Below are positions 8,698 through 17,519 of a stretch of 64,000 bases of DNA, piece after piece. This DNA is from Faeciplasma sp900553675 (GTDB lineage Bacteria; Bacillota; Clostridia; Oscillospirales; Ruminococcaceae), in NCBI GenBank assembly GCA_958428235.1, contig CAUAFG010000001.1, positions 186,001-250,000 of the forward strand, read 5' to 3'. The first letter of the stretch is position 1. Every line of letters starts with the position of its first letter. The notes under the pieces are model-generated. The model was not told the DNA's origin and ran no database searches. It saw nothing but the letters and a program-made list of their open reading frames with translations. The translations under genes were made by a program, and so were the position numbers.

Positions 8698-8907
8698 ATG
8701 GCAAAGGAAGGAATCCATCCTAAGTATGAGGAAACCACAATCACCTGCGCTTGCGGAAATGTTATTCATACCAGATCCACAAAGCAGAACATCAAGGTTG
8801 AAATCTGCTCAAAGTGCCATCCGTTCTTCACCGGTAAGCAGAAGTTAGTTGACACCGGCGGACGTGTTGATCGCTTCAACAAGCGCTACGGCATGAACAA
8901 AAAGTAA
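8698..8907 (+). CDS. rpmE: 50S ribosomal protein L31 (zinc-binding form)
   Basis: A 69-residue L31. Four cysteines, Cys17, Cys19, Cys37 and Cys40 (TCACGN and CSKCHPFFTG), show that it is the zinc-binding C+ form rather than the zinc-free type B paralogue. Start follows a full AAAGGAGG site eight bases before the ATG. It has its own promoter and leader and ends in a terminator. Confidence 0.97.
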   Translation: MAKEGIHPKYEETTITCACGNVIHTRSTKQNIKVEICSKCHPFFTGKQKLVDTGGRVDRFNKRYGMNKK

Positions 8908-8908
8908 G

Positions 8909-8952
8909 AATCATAGAGGGATCCGCTAAAACACGGGTTCCTCTGATTTTTT
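8909..8952 (+). terminator. Terminator after rpmE
   Basis: AATCA and AGAGG arms pair with CCTCT and TGATT (8940-8948), followed by a run of six T. It ends 14 bases before the next start codon. Confidence 0.65.
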
Positions 8953-8965
8953 ATGGGGTGATTAT

Positions 8966-9583
8966 TTGTACAAGACCGTTAGAGAAGAGGCACGCGACAG
9001 CTTTGTCGTTGAAAAATCCGAGTTTATCGGGCGGATTATGCCTGTAAAAACCGAGGATGAGGCAATTGCTTTTATAGATAAAGTGCGCGCCGAAAACCGC
9101 AAAGCCCGCCACAACTGCTATGCCTATGTTTTAACCGAAGGCAACATCACCCGGTATTCAGACGATTCCGAACCGCAGGGAACTGCCGGTCCGCCGATTT
9201 TAGATGTCATCCAAAAGAACGGTCTGAGCGATGTATGCATAGTTGTAACCCGCTACTTTGGCGGAATACTTTTGGGCAAGGGCGGTCTTACCCGCGCATA
9301 CTCAAACGGCGCTTCGATTGCGGTAGCTGCCGCAAGGGTCATGGAGATGTACCTTGCTTACGAAGTTACAGCCGTCTGCGACTATTCGTTTTACGACAGG
9401 ATAAGCTATGCCCTGCCGGATTTTGAGGTTAAAATCACCGGGACCGACTATTCCGACAAGGTAAGTCTTTACTTTGCCATAAAAAAAGAGCTGTTCCCTG
9501 CCCTTGAGCGCAAGCTGATGGATTTAACAAACGGCGGAGTATCTATTGAAAAATCCGACGAAATATTGTTCGATTTTGCTTAG
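8966..9583 (+). CDS. YigZ/IMPACT family protein
   Basis: A 205-residue member of the YigZ (UPF0029, IMPACT) family. The N-terminal domain has the family blocks KARHNCYAYV, SDDSEPQGTAGPPIL (about 73-87) and VTRYFGGILLGKGGL (about 94-110); a smaller C-terminal ferredoxin-like domain follows. The eukaryotic relative IMPACT regulates GCN2, but the bacterial function is unknown. The start is a TTG at 8966, five bases after GGGGTGA; no ATG is available nearby. It lies immediately after the rpmE terminator. Confidence 0.92.
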   Translation: MYKTVREEARDSFVVEKSEFIGRIMPVKTEDEAIAFIDKVRAENRKARHNCYAYVLTEGNITRYSDDSEPQGTAGPPILDVIQKNGLSDVCIVVTRYFGGILLGKGGLTRAYSNGASIAVAAARVMEMYLAYEVTAVCDYSFYDRISYALPDFEVKITGTDYSDKVSLYFAIKKELFPALERKLMDLTNGGVSIEKSDEILFDFA

Positions 9584-9599
9584 TAAATTGTGCATATAT

Positions 9600-9647
9600 A
9601 CAAATCTCCTGATTTTTTTAGTAAAAAAAGAGGGGATTTGTTTTTTA
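9600..9647 (+). terminator. Terminator after yigZ-like gene
   Basis: An 11-bp stem (ACAAATCTCCT / AGGGGATTTGT, one wobble) enclosing a T-rich and A-rich loop that may pair itself, then six T. Confidence 0.8.
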
Positions 9648-9691
9648 TTTCGTATAATTAATCAGAACATAAAGTTAAAGGGGGTTATGCT

Positions 9692-10693
9692 GTGAGCAGT
9701 CTTCCAAGAAAGTATACCGAGGAATTGGAGCATAAAATGCTTTCGCCCTTTGCATGCTTTGCAGACACAACCAAGGGGCGGCAGCGTGAAGAGGAAAAGT
9801 GTCCTTTGAGAACGGAGTTTCAGCGCGACAGGGACAGAATTATCCACTGCAATGCGTTTTCCCGCCTGAAGCAGAAGACTCAGGTGTTCTTAAATCCCAC
9901 CGGAGACCATTACAGAACCCGCCTTACCCACACCCTTGAAGTCAGCCAGATAGCGCGCACAATATCACGCGCACTGCGCCTGAACGAAGACCTTACCGAA
10001 GCCATCGCGCTAGGCCACGATTTGGGGCATACCCCTTTTGGGCACGCCGGCGAATCGGTGCTTAACGAGATATCCCCAAACGGCTTTAAGCACTACCGGC
10101 AGAGCGTGAGAGTGGTGGATTACATAGAGAAGGATGGCAGGGGCTTAAACCTTACTCATGAGGTTCGAGACGGCATACTTAAGCATACCGACGAGATTGC
10201 CGAAACCAGAGAGGGCTTTATTGTCCGCTGTGCTGACGTTATCGCTTTCATTAATCACGATATTGAGGACGCCATACGCGCAGGTATCATCAAGTCTGAA
10301 GACCTTCCTAAAAATGCTGTTAATGTTCTCGGCGCAACAAAATCGCAAAGGATTACCACGCTGGTGACGTCTTTAGTCAAAAACGGCGCGGAGGACATCC
10401 ATTACGACCCCGAAGTTGGAGCCGCAAAGGAAGAACTTAAGGAGTTCATGTTTTTAAACGTCTACAAAAACCCGAAATGCAAGTCGGAGGAAGCAAAGGC
10501 GAAAATAATGATAGAAAAGCTCTATCGGCATTTTCTTGAAAATCCCGAAAAGCTCCCTGCCGATTACCTTGCCTTGGCGGACAGATTCGACAAGCCCACT
10601 GCAGTTTGCGACTATGTTGCCGGCATGACCGACAAATACTGCACCGATTTGTTTATTAACCTATACGTTCCAAAGGGATGGAGCATATATTAA
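9692..10693 (+). CDS. dgt: dGTPase (deoxyguanosinetriphosphate triphosphohydrolase family)
   Basis: HD-domain triphosphohydrolase that removes triphosphate from dGTP or other dNTPs. The HD residues are visible: His80 in RLTHTLEV, then HD at 109-110 in ALGHDLGHTPFGHAGE. The 333-residue length fits the short Firmicutes dGTPase-like group rather than the longer E. coli Dgt. The start is the GTG at 9692, seven bases after AAAGGGGG; the nearby ATG is out of frame. It lies 35 bases before dnaG, the standard arrangement dgt-dnaG-rpoD in Clostridia. Confidence 0.93.
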   Translation: MSSLPRKYTEELEHKMLSPFACFADTTKGRQREEEKCPLRTEFQRDRDRIIHCNAFSRLKQKTQVFLNPTGDHYRTRLTHTLEVSQIARTISRALRLNEDLTEAIALGHDLGHTPFGHAGESVLNEISPNGFKHYRQSVRVVDYIEKDGRGLNLTHEVRDGILKHTDEIAETREGFIVRCADVIAFINHDIEDAIRAGIIKSEDLPKNAVNVLGATKSQRITTLVTSLVKNGAEDIHYDPEVGAAKEELKEFMFLNVYKNPKCKSEEAKAKIMIEKLYRHFLENPEKLPADYLALADRFDKPTAVCDYVAGMTDKYCTDLFINLYVPKGWSIY

Positions 10694-10728
10694 CGCGCAG
10701 AACAGTGATTCCCTGAGGGGGTGAAAAA

Positions 10729-12495
10729 ATGCGGCTGTCTGCTGATTTTATTGACAGAATAAAGGATTCAAACCGCATCGAAGATATAATGCGGCAGTAT
10801 GTTACCCTTAAGCGGAGTGGGCATGGATATAAATGCCTGTGTCCGTTTCATTCCGAGCGCACTCCTTCCTGCACCGTTTATCCCGACAACGGCAGCTTTT
10901 ATTGCTTCGGCTGCGGTGCCGGAGGGGACGTTATAACCTTCACCATGAAGATAGAAAACCTTGATTACATGGAGGCGGTTAAGTATCTGGCGGAAAAAGC
11001 CGGCATTGCAATGCCGGAGAACGGCTTTGAAGACCGCGCCGCGCAAACCAAAAAGCGGATTTTGGAGATGAACCGCGAGGCTGCAAAGTTCTTCTATCAG
11101 AACCTGAAAACTCCCGACGGCAGAGAGGGACTTAACTATCTCATAAACACCCGCCGTCTGCGACCCGAAACCATTAAAAGCTTCGGCTTGGGGGTTGCGC
11201 CGAACCGCTGGACAAGCCTTACAAACCATATGCTTTCCTTGGGCTACACCCAGCAGGAGCTGATAGCCGCCTCGTTGATAACCGAAAAGAACGGCAGATG
11301 CTTTGATTTCTTTGTAAACCGTGTGATTTTCCCGATATTCGATCTTCGCGGAAACGTAGTCGCGTTTTCGGGGCGAACCCTGGATAAGGATTTTAAAGGA
11401 ATGAAATACCTCAACTCCCGCGGGACGCCGGTATACGAAAAATCGCGAACCCTGTTTGCCTTGAATTTTGCAAAAAACACCTCGGTAAAATCCAAAAGAC
11501 TTATACTCTGTGAGGGAAATTTAGATGTTATATCCCTTCATCAGGCGGGATTCACCGAAGCCGTTGCCACCTGCGGAACGGCTATCACGCCGGAACACGC
11601 AAGGCTGATGTCTCAGTACTGCGACGAGGTTTACATCTGCTACGACGCCGACGCGGCAGGTCAGAAAGCCACCGCAAACGCAATAAACATCCTTTCCGCC
11701 GCCGGTCTTAAATCAAGCGTTGTAAGAATTTCCGGAAACGGAATCAAGGATGTTGACGATTACATAAACAAGCTTGGTCCGGAGCACTTCAAAGTGCTTT
11801 TAGACGGCTCCGAGGGCGCAATCCCATACGAGCTTGCCAAGTGCCGCGAGGGGCTGGACATTGAAAACGACGTCGGCAAGGTGGAATATCTCAAGCGGGC
11901 GGTCGTGGTGCTTGCAAAAATCGAAAGCCGCCTTGAGCGCGAAGTGTATATCTCCCGCGTGGCGCAGGACGTTGCAATCACCAAAGATATAGTCGCGGCG
12001 GAGGTTGCGGCGTATCTCAAAAAGGAGAGCCGAGCGGCAAAAAATAAGGAATGGAAGCGGATAGAATCGGGGCGCACCGAGCGGGACGATATAAATCCCG
12101 AAGCCGCAAAATTCCCGAAGCTTGCCAAGGCTGAGGAGGGCATAATAGCCTATATTCTTGACCATCCCGACAGCGCAAACGCGATATTTTCAAAGCTGCC
12201 GGCGGAACGATTTGCAACTTCTTTTCACAAAAAAGTGTACGAAATACTTAAAAATAACGCAGATTTCGAGTCCGGAAGCGGATTAAGTGTATTCAGTGGT
12301 GAATTATCCCCCGAAGAAATGGGCAGAATATCAGGTATTCTTGTAAAATCACGCGAAATCACAGTTGATGCGGCAACTCTTGACGATTATGTGGATTTGC
12401 TGCTGAAAACTTCAACGGACAAGCAGCCCGCTGCCGAAATGTCGGACGATGATTTTTTAAGATACACCCAAAATCTCAAGAGGGAAAAAAGATAA
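10729..12495 (+). CDS. dnaG: DNA primase
   Basis: Makes RNA primers at the replication fork. The N-terminal CHC2 zinc finger uses Cys38, His41, Cys59 and Cys62 (CPFH...CFGC). The catalytic core follows and the Toprim domain near residue 258-340 has CEGNLDVI (usually EGYMDVI; the Tyr-Met pair is Asn-Leu here) and the metal-binding YDADAAGQKA. The last ~130 residues are the helical DnaB-binding domain, poorly conserved as usual. Length 588 residues is normal. A strong GAGGGGGTG site precedes the ATG. Middle gene of the dgt-dnaG-rpoD operon. Confidence 0.97.
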   Translation: MRLSADFIDRIKDSNRIEDIMRQYVTLKRSGHGYKCLCPFHSERTPSCTVYPDNGSFYCFGCGAGGDVITFTMKIENLDYMEAVKYLAEKAGIAMPENGFEDRAAQTKKRILEMNREAAKFFYQNLKTPDGREGLNYLINTRRLRPETIKSFGLGVAPNRWTSLTNHMLSLGYTQQELIAASLITEKNGRCFDFFVNRVIFPIFDLRGNVVAFSGRTLDKDFKGMKYLNSRGTPVYEKSRTLFALNFAKNTSVKSKRLILCEGNLDVISLHQAGFTEAVATCGTAITPEHARLMSQYCDEVYICYDADAAGQKATANAINILSAAGLKSSVVRISGNGIKDVDDYINKLGPEHFKVLLDGSEGAIPYELAKCREGLDIENDVGKVEYLKRAVVVLAKIESRLEREVYISRVAQDVAITKDIVAAEVAAYLKKESRAAKNKEWKRIESGRTERDDINPEAAKFPKLAKAEEGIIAYILDHPDSANAIFSKLPAERFATSFHKKVYEILKNNADFESGSGLSVFSGELSPEEMGRISGILVKSREITVDAATLDDYVDLLLKTSTDKQPAAEMSDDDFLRYTQNLKREKR

Positions 12496-12558
12496 TCGGT
12501 ATTACAAGCTAATCAATCAGACTTTATTAGTACTTTACATAATTTTTGGAGGATAACT

Positions 12559-13668
12559 ATGAGCGAGAAAAAGAACACAATCGACAGCCTTATCGAAGTG
12601 GGCAAGCAGACCGGCAAGCTTACAACAAAGGCGATTACCGACGCTTTGGAGGACACCGATTACGATGTTGAGCAGATAGACCGCTTTTACGAGCAGTGCT
12701 CTGCAAACGGCATCGAGATAATCGACAACATAGTGCCGGACACCGACTCGTTTGACGATTTGGAGGATCTTTCCGAAGCCGCTATCGACGGCATGGGAGA
12801 CGTTGAGGACGATTACGACTCCTCGCTTTCCGACAGCATTGCCATCGACGATCCGGTTAAAATCTATCTCAAAGAGATAGGCAGAGTTCCCCTGCTCTCC
12901 CCTGATGAGGAAATTGAGCTTGCACAGCGTATGCAAAAGGGCGATTCCGCTGCCAAAAAGCGTTTGGCAGAGGCAAATCTGAGGCTTGTAGTTTCCATTG
13001 CAAAGCGCTACGGCGGCAGGGGCATGAGCTTTTTGGATCTGATTCAGGAGGGCAACTTAGGACTTATAAAGGCGGTCGAAAAGTTCGACTACACCAAGGG
13101 CTTCAAGTTTTCGACCTACGCCACATGGTGGATTCGCCAGTCGATAACAAGGGCTATTGCAGATCAGGCAAGAACCATAAGAATCCCCGTTCACATGGTT
13201 GAAACGATAACAAAGGTAAAGAAAATATCAAGCCAGCTGCTTCACCAGAACGGACGCGACCCCTCGGCAGACGAAATTGCGGAAGCTTTGGATATGCCTG
13301 TTGAGCGCGTCAGGGAGATCATGCGCATAGCGCAGGATCCTGTTTCGCTTGAAACGCCTATCGGCGAGGAGGAAGACAGCCACTTGGGCGACTTCCTTCC
13401 CGACGAAAACGCCCCCGAGCCTACCGAGGCGGCTTCGCAGGTGCTGTTAAAGGAACAGCTTAATCAGGTGCTGGGTACTCTTACCGAGCGCGAGGAGAAA
13501 GTTTTGCGCCTGCGCTTTGGTCTTGAGGATGGCAGAAGCCGCACTCTTGAAGAGGTCGGTCAGATGTTTAACGTCACTCGAGAAAGAATCAGACAGATAG
13601 AAGCCAAGGCTTTAAGAAAGCTAAGACATCCCAACAGATCCAACAAGGTCAAGGATTTTATTGATTAA
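12559..13668 (+). CDS. rpoD: RNA polymerase primary sigma factor
   Basis: Housekeeping sigma-70 (SigA/RpoD), 369 residues. An acidic region 1.1-like N-terminus (about 1-95) is followed by region 1.2 (DPVKIYLKEIGRVPLL), region 2 with the -10-recognition segment GFKFSTYATWWIRQ, region 3, and region 4 with the helix-turn-helix RTLEEVGQMFNVTRERIRQIE. The promoters listed in this window fit its expected specificity (TTGACA-17-TATAAT). Third gene of the operon, ended by a strong hairpin. Confidence 0.98.
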   Translation: MSEKKNTIDSLIEVGKQTGKLTTKAITDALEDTDYDVEQIDRFYEQCSANGIEIIDNIVPDTDSFDDLEDLSEAAIDGMGDVEDDYDSSLSDSIAIDDPVKIYLKEIGRVPLLSPDEEIELAQRMQKGDSAAKKRLAEANLRLVVSIAKRYGGRGMSFLDLIQEGNLGLIKAVEKFDYTKGFKFSTYATWWIRQSITRAIADQARTIRIPVHMVETITKVKKISSQLLHQNGRDPSADEIAEALDMPVERVREIMRIAQDPVSLETPIGEEEDSHLGDFLPDENAPEPTEAASQVLLKEQLNQVLGTLTEREEKVLRLRFGLEDGRSRTLEEVGQMFNVTRERIRQIEAKALRKLRHPNRSNKVKDFID

Positions 13669-13674
13669 AAATAC

Positions 13675-13712
13675 GTCCGCCCACGGAAGTTCAGCTCCGA
13701 GGGCGGACTTTA
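13675..13712 (+). terminator. Terminator after rpoD
   Basis: GTCCGCCC (13675-13682) pairs perfectly with GGGCGGAC (13701-13708), with an inner CGGA/TCCG extension; a short T run follows. Confidence 0.75.
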
Positions 13713-13725
13713 TTATTCGGGAGAT

Positions 13726-15252
13726 TTACTTGTTGGCTTTTTTCTTGACATCGGCAGTCAGAAAGCTTACAAGCTCGCTGTCGCCGTTCATGGGGACGCA
13801 TCCCTCTTTTACAAAGCTCATGCCGGCGTGATTATCGTCGGTGTAGGCTTCCCAGCAGGGCATTGGAGTGCCGTCGGCGTCGGGACCGTTGGGGTCGCCG
13901 GTTTTAATGAAGTTGCACCAGTAGTTGCACATCCGGCGCGCCAGATCATAATGATGACCGGTGTACGCGCGCGAGCATTTTGCAAGGGTTTCAAAGGTAA
14001 ACCAAAGCTCGCAGGAATGGAAGCTTCCTGGGTTGTCGTCGCCGGGGATGTCGGGGTTGAAGGAGTAATAGTAGCAGTTGTTTTCGGGATTGATCTCGCG
14101 CAGTCTCGAGAACAACGCCTTGCAGCTTACCTCGATTCCGCTGACGGATGCATAGTGTCCCCTGCCGTCGCTGTCCTTCGCCCCAGGAAGACTTAAGAAC
14201 TTATCGGCTTCATCGCCGAATATCTCCTTGGCTCTTGCGGCAAGCTCGGCTTCGTCCTTGGCTGGAATAAAGCTGCGGAACTCGTCGACAGTGTTTCCTG
14301 CCATCATCTGGATGTTGCAGCTCTTGCCCTCGTTGCAAAGGGTAAAGGGGTCGCCGACCGAGAATTTGCCGTCCTGATTTGTAAAGAACCTCGGATTCTT
14401 TTGAGCAAATTCGCCGTATTTGTCGCGGATGAAGAAAGCGTCGAGCGCTCTTGCCTCTTCAAGGGTCTTAACTCCCAGATATTCCTCGAAGAACTTGGCT
14501 CCGTTTGCCTCGACTTGCTCCATTCCGCCCGGTCTTCCAAAGCCATCCGGCATATAGGGTGAACGGATAAGTCCGCTCTGAACGATGGCGCGCTTTATAA
14601 GACCCTTGTTTGCAGGGCAGGTTATCTGCGACATAACGCTTCCGCCGCCGGCCGACTGACCCGCAATCGTGATATTGTCAGGGTCGCCGCCGAACGCCGC
14701 GATGTTTCTTCTTACCCACATCAAGCCCGCCTGCTGGTCTAAGCTTCCGAAGTTTGTAGGAGCGTCGGGCTGCTCCTTTGTAAGCTGGGGATGAGCCAAA
14801 AATCCGAACACGCCCAAGCGGTAGTTTACCGATACGACTATAATTCCGCGCCTTGCCATGCGCTCGCCGTCGAACTCCATTTCAGAGGGATAGCCCCACT
14901 GAAGTCCGCCGCCGAAGTACCATATAAGCACAGGCAGCTTTTCATCCGCGCTCTTTGCCGGAGTCCAGACGTTTAAGTAAAGGCAGTCCTCACCCATCGG
15001 GATTTCGGGGTCTACATGCCATTCGCGGCAGTAGATATCCGTTCCAAGTCCCGGGGTATCCTGCATGGAGATGTTTTTGAACCTTGCGCAGTCTAAAACG
15101 CCCTCCCAATTTTCAGCGGGCTGAGGTGCGCGCCAGCGGTTTGCGCCCACAGGCGGTGCGGCAAACGGTATTCCCTTAAATGCGGTTATTCTGGGGTCGG
15201 CAGCCTCGATTCCGCGAACCGTGCCGTTTTCGGTTTTAACTACTCTAAGCAT
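13726..15252 (-). CDS. Carboxylesterase family protein (type B)
   Basis: An alpha/beta-hydrolase of the type B carboxylesterase family, 508 residues. Family blocks: FKGIPFAAPPVG near the N-terminus, EDCLYLNVWTP (about 88-98), the nucleophile elbow GQSAGG with Ser200, and a late FHSCELWF with the probable catalytic His. The oxyanion segment is WYFGGG (111-116) where most members have a His-Gly-Gly-Gly; the His is Phe here. No signal peptide, so cytoplasmic. The start at 15252 is set by AAGGAG ten bases upstream. A palindrome and direct repeats lie in its upstream region. Substrate unknown. Confidence 0.9.
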   Translation of the reverse strand: MLRVVKTENGTVRGIEAADPRITAFKGIPFAAPPVGANRWRAPQPAENWEGVLDCARFKNISMQDTPGLGTDIYCREWHVDPEIPMGEDCLYLNVWTPAKSADEKLPVLIWYFGGGLQWGYPSEMEFDGERMARRGIIVVSVNYRLGVFGFLAHPQLTKEQPDAPTNFGSLDQQAGLMWVRRNIAAFGGDPDNITIAGQSAGGGSVMSQITCPANKGLIKRAIVQSGLIRSPYMPDGFGRPGGMEQVEANGAKFFEEYLGVKTLEEARALDAFFIRDKYGEFAQKNPRFFTNQDGKFSVGDPFTLCNEGKSCNIQMMAGNTVDEFRSFIPAKDEAELAARAKEIFGDEADKFLSLPGAKDSDGRGHYASVSGIEVSCKALFSRLREINPENNCYYYSFNPDIPGDDNPGSFHSCELWFTFETLAKCSRAYTGHHYDLARRMCNYWCNFIKTGDPNGPDADGTPMPCWEAYTDDNHAGMSFVKEGCVPMNGDSELVSFLTADVKKKANK

Positions 15253-15294
15253 ATGTAAAAGTCTCCTTTCGATATTTTCCATCTACTATTATAC

Positions 15295-15360
15295 ATTAAT
15301 TAGCTGACTAATTAATGATTTATTCTAATCAGTTATTGATGTATTGTAATCAGATTATTG
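15295..15360. promoter_or_regulatory. Palindrome and direct repeats upstream of the esterase
   Basis: ATTAATTAG-CTGA-CTAATTAAT (15295-15316) is a perfect inverted repeat. Two copies of TAATCAG-(A)TTATTG start at 15326 and 15347, 21 bases or two helical turns apart. The spacing suggests a regulator-binding region for the esterase promoter; the regulator is unknown. Confidence 0.4.
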
Positions 15361-15442
15361 TGCAATTCGCATAAAAATTATTGGTGATTATGACGGCATA
15401 ACAGTATATCTCGCCAAAAACGTTCATTACGGCAAACATACA

Positions 15443-15473
15443 TAAAAAACAGCGCCCCGATATGGAGCGCTGT
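15443..15473 (-). terminator. Terminator of the CBM9-like surface protein gene
   Basis: On the reverse strand ACAGCGC and GCGCTGT (15449-15455 and 15467-15473) form a stem followed by TTTTTTATG. It closes the gene ending at 15511. Confidence 0.75.
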
Positions 15474-15510
15474 AATTATTATTTGTCAGCAGAGCTAATC
15501 AGCTATCTGA

Positions 15511-17229
15511 TTAAGCCTTTTTCTTCTTGCCGAGAACTGCAACTACTGCAATGATAGCAACAACTACAACGGCAATGATTATGCCAACGATAAGACCGGT
15601 GTTAGAACCGCCCTCGCTGTCAGTAGCAGCGGGCTTGTTCTCATCTTCAGCGGGAGCAGCGTCGTCTGCGGGCTTGTTAGCCTCAGCAGCAGCGGCATCC
15701 TCAGCAGCCTTAGCTTCTGCAGCCTGAGCAACCAGTTCCTCAGCAGCAGTTACGAGCTCCTGAGCCTTAGCGGTAGCGTTCGGGTAGCCTTCAACTTCCT
15801 TAAGGGCTCTGTTAGCAGCCTTCTTAGCGTCGTCAGCAGCGTCCTGCTTAGCAGCAGCGTCAGCAGTGGTATCAGCCAAAACAGTCTTAGCAGCTTCTAC
15901 TCTGTCGATGTATTCCTGAATTTCAGCGATCTTAGCTTCGTCCTCAGCGGCGAAGGTTACAGCGTACTCATCGAGAACAGCCTGGTCAACGAGGTTGAGT
16001 GAATCGAAGGAAAGGGTGAACTTAACGCTGGTCATAGCGTTCATGAACTTGCAGGTGTCCTCAACGGAGAGACCGGCAGCCTTCAAAGCAGCTGCGATAT
16101 CGATGGTTGAGCCATTGCCGGAAGGTCCCCAAGAAGCCTGAGAAATTTCCCAAGTCTGAGCAACGCTTGCGCCGGGGATAACAACGTCTGCAAAGCCTTC
16201 AGCGGTGATGGTGATATCGGAGTAGGTGTAAGCAAACTTAGCCTTGTCGCCCTTGGTGCCTTCAGCAGCGTTATCGGGGAGCTTGAGGAAGCCGGGGTCG
16301 TTGATGTCGATGGAGAACTGAGGAGCTACTGTGTATTCCTTGGTGGTAGAAGTATCAGCGGTGAAGTCGTACTTGGTGAATTCTGTCCACTCAACGTCAA
16401 CGGACTGGGTAAGAGGAACGTTTACGGTGTCTGTCCAACCCTGCCAGATAGACCACTGATAGTTGTCGTTGGAGTGGATGGAGAGGTTGAGTGAAGCGTT
16501 CTTAACGGATTCGTAGTTCTTAGCGGTAAGCTCCATGGGCTTCTCTTCGGGGTCTACTCTGGAATCAGCGTGATCGCCGGCGAGAGCAAGAGTCCACCAA
16601 ACGTCGTAATCGGTCTGACGGTTGGTTCTCTGATAAGCGTTATCAGCAGCAGCGTTGCCCTCTATGTAGATGGTGCAATCTCTCTTACCGTCGGTGCAGG
16701 CATTGATCTGCAAGCACATTTCGATCTGATTAGCCTTAACGTCGGTGATGGGGAGTCTGAGCTCTACAGCGTAGCCGTTGTCGGTGGTAACAGCCTTGTA
16801 GTCGGTACCGTCAACAGGGGCAGTACCAGAGTCAGCGTCTACAACGCCGTCGTAGTGGTAACGAATCTGGGTCTTGGAGTTGTCAACCATCCAGAAGGCC
16901 TCGATAGAGTCCTGCTCGTAGTTGTTAGCGCTGGTGTTATCGAGAGCAGAATCGTAAACTTCAAAGTAAACGTAAACCCACTCTGCGTCGTTAATGATGT
17001 ATGCGGTGCCCTGGGGAGCGTCGAAGACCTCGCCGCCGCCGTTGGATTCGCCCTTCTGAATGAAGGGAAGAGTCAGAGCGTTGGCATAAGCGTCGTCCTT
17101 CGTGCCATCAATTACAGCTGTTCCTTCAACTGACTGGTGAACGATGTCGGCTGTAGCTGCAAATGAAACTGCTGTCATGCACAAGCACATTGCTATGCAA
17201 ACAGCTAAAATACCTATAAGCTTTTTCAT
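15511..17229 (-). CDS. Secreted CBM9/DOMON-type surface protein with C-terminal anchor
   Basis: A 572-residue exported protein. A signal peptide (cleavage likely after SFA, about residue 28) is followed by a CBM9/DOMON-like beta domain (about 35-205, beginning VIDGTKDDAY), a second beta-rich region (about 215-430), an Ala/Glu/Lys helical stretch, and a low-complexity Ala/Asp/Pro-rich linker. It ends in GGSNTGLIVGI, a hydrophobic helix and KKKKA. There is no LPXTG motif. The tail resembles that of the XrtG-linked protein at 52.2 kb, so it may be a second sorting substrate; simple tail anchoring is the alternative. Start at 17229 follows GGAGGTCAC. Monocistronic. Confidence 0.75.
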   Translation of the reverse strand: MKKLIGILAVCIAMCLCMTAVSFAATADIVHQSVEGTAVIDGTKDDAYANALTLPFIQKGESNGGGEVFDAPQGTAYIINDAEWVYVYFEVYDSALDNTSANNYEQDSIEAFWMVDNSKTQIRYHYDGVVDADSGTAPVDGTDYKAVTTDNGYAVELRLPITDVKANQIEMCLQINACTDGKRDCTIYIEGNAAADNAYQRTNRQTDYDVWWTLALAGDHADSRVDPEEKPMELTAKNYESVKNASLNLSIHSNDNYQWSIWQGWTDTVNVPLTQSVDVEWTEFTKYDFTADTSTTKEYTVAPQFSIDINDPGFLKLPDNAAEGTKGDKAKFAYTYSDITITAEGFADVVIPGASVAQTWEISQASWGPSGNGSTIDIAAALKAAGLSVEDTCKFMNAMTSVKFTLSFDSLNLVDQAVLDEYAVTFAAEDEAKIAEIQEYIDRVEAAKTVLADTTADAAAKQDAADDAKKAANRALKEVEGYPNATAKAQELVTAAEELVAQAAEAKAAEDAAAAEANKPADDAAPAEDENKPAATDSEGGSNTGLIVGIIIAVVVVAIIAVVAVLGKKKKA

Positions 17230-17452
17230 TATAGTGACCTCCAATAAATATTTGGTGATATTATTATAACATTAATATCAACTCTTTTCTATTAGCACAA
17301 TAGACAAAACTTAGTCCCCTTTTTGTACATATCCGCCTTTAAATTTGTTGAGTATAAAGTATGAAATGGGCATAATGCACAAATAATGGCGCGTTAATTT
17401 GTCAATATATTACAAGTAAATCGCCGCTTTAGCACATTTTCTACCATTAATT

Positions 17453-17494
17453 ATAAAAATCGAGCGCCGACTCGGCAAAAAGTCAGCGCTCGAT
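17453..17494 (-). terminator. Terminator of groESL
   Basis: ATCGAGCGC / GCGCTCGAT arms (17459-17467 and 17486-17494) with an inner GACT/AGTC extension; the reverse strand reads on into a run of five T. Confidence 0.85.
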
Positions 17495-17519
17495 AAATCA
17501 ATTAATCAATATTTATTTA

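Noticed and set aside
15511..17229. LPXTG sortase substrate
   Set aside because: The tail is a hydrophobic helix plus lysines, but no LPXTG-like pentapeptide precedes it, and no class A-E sortase gene is in the window.
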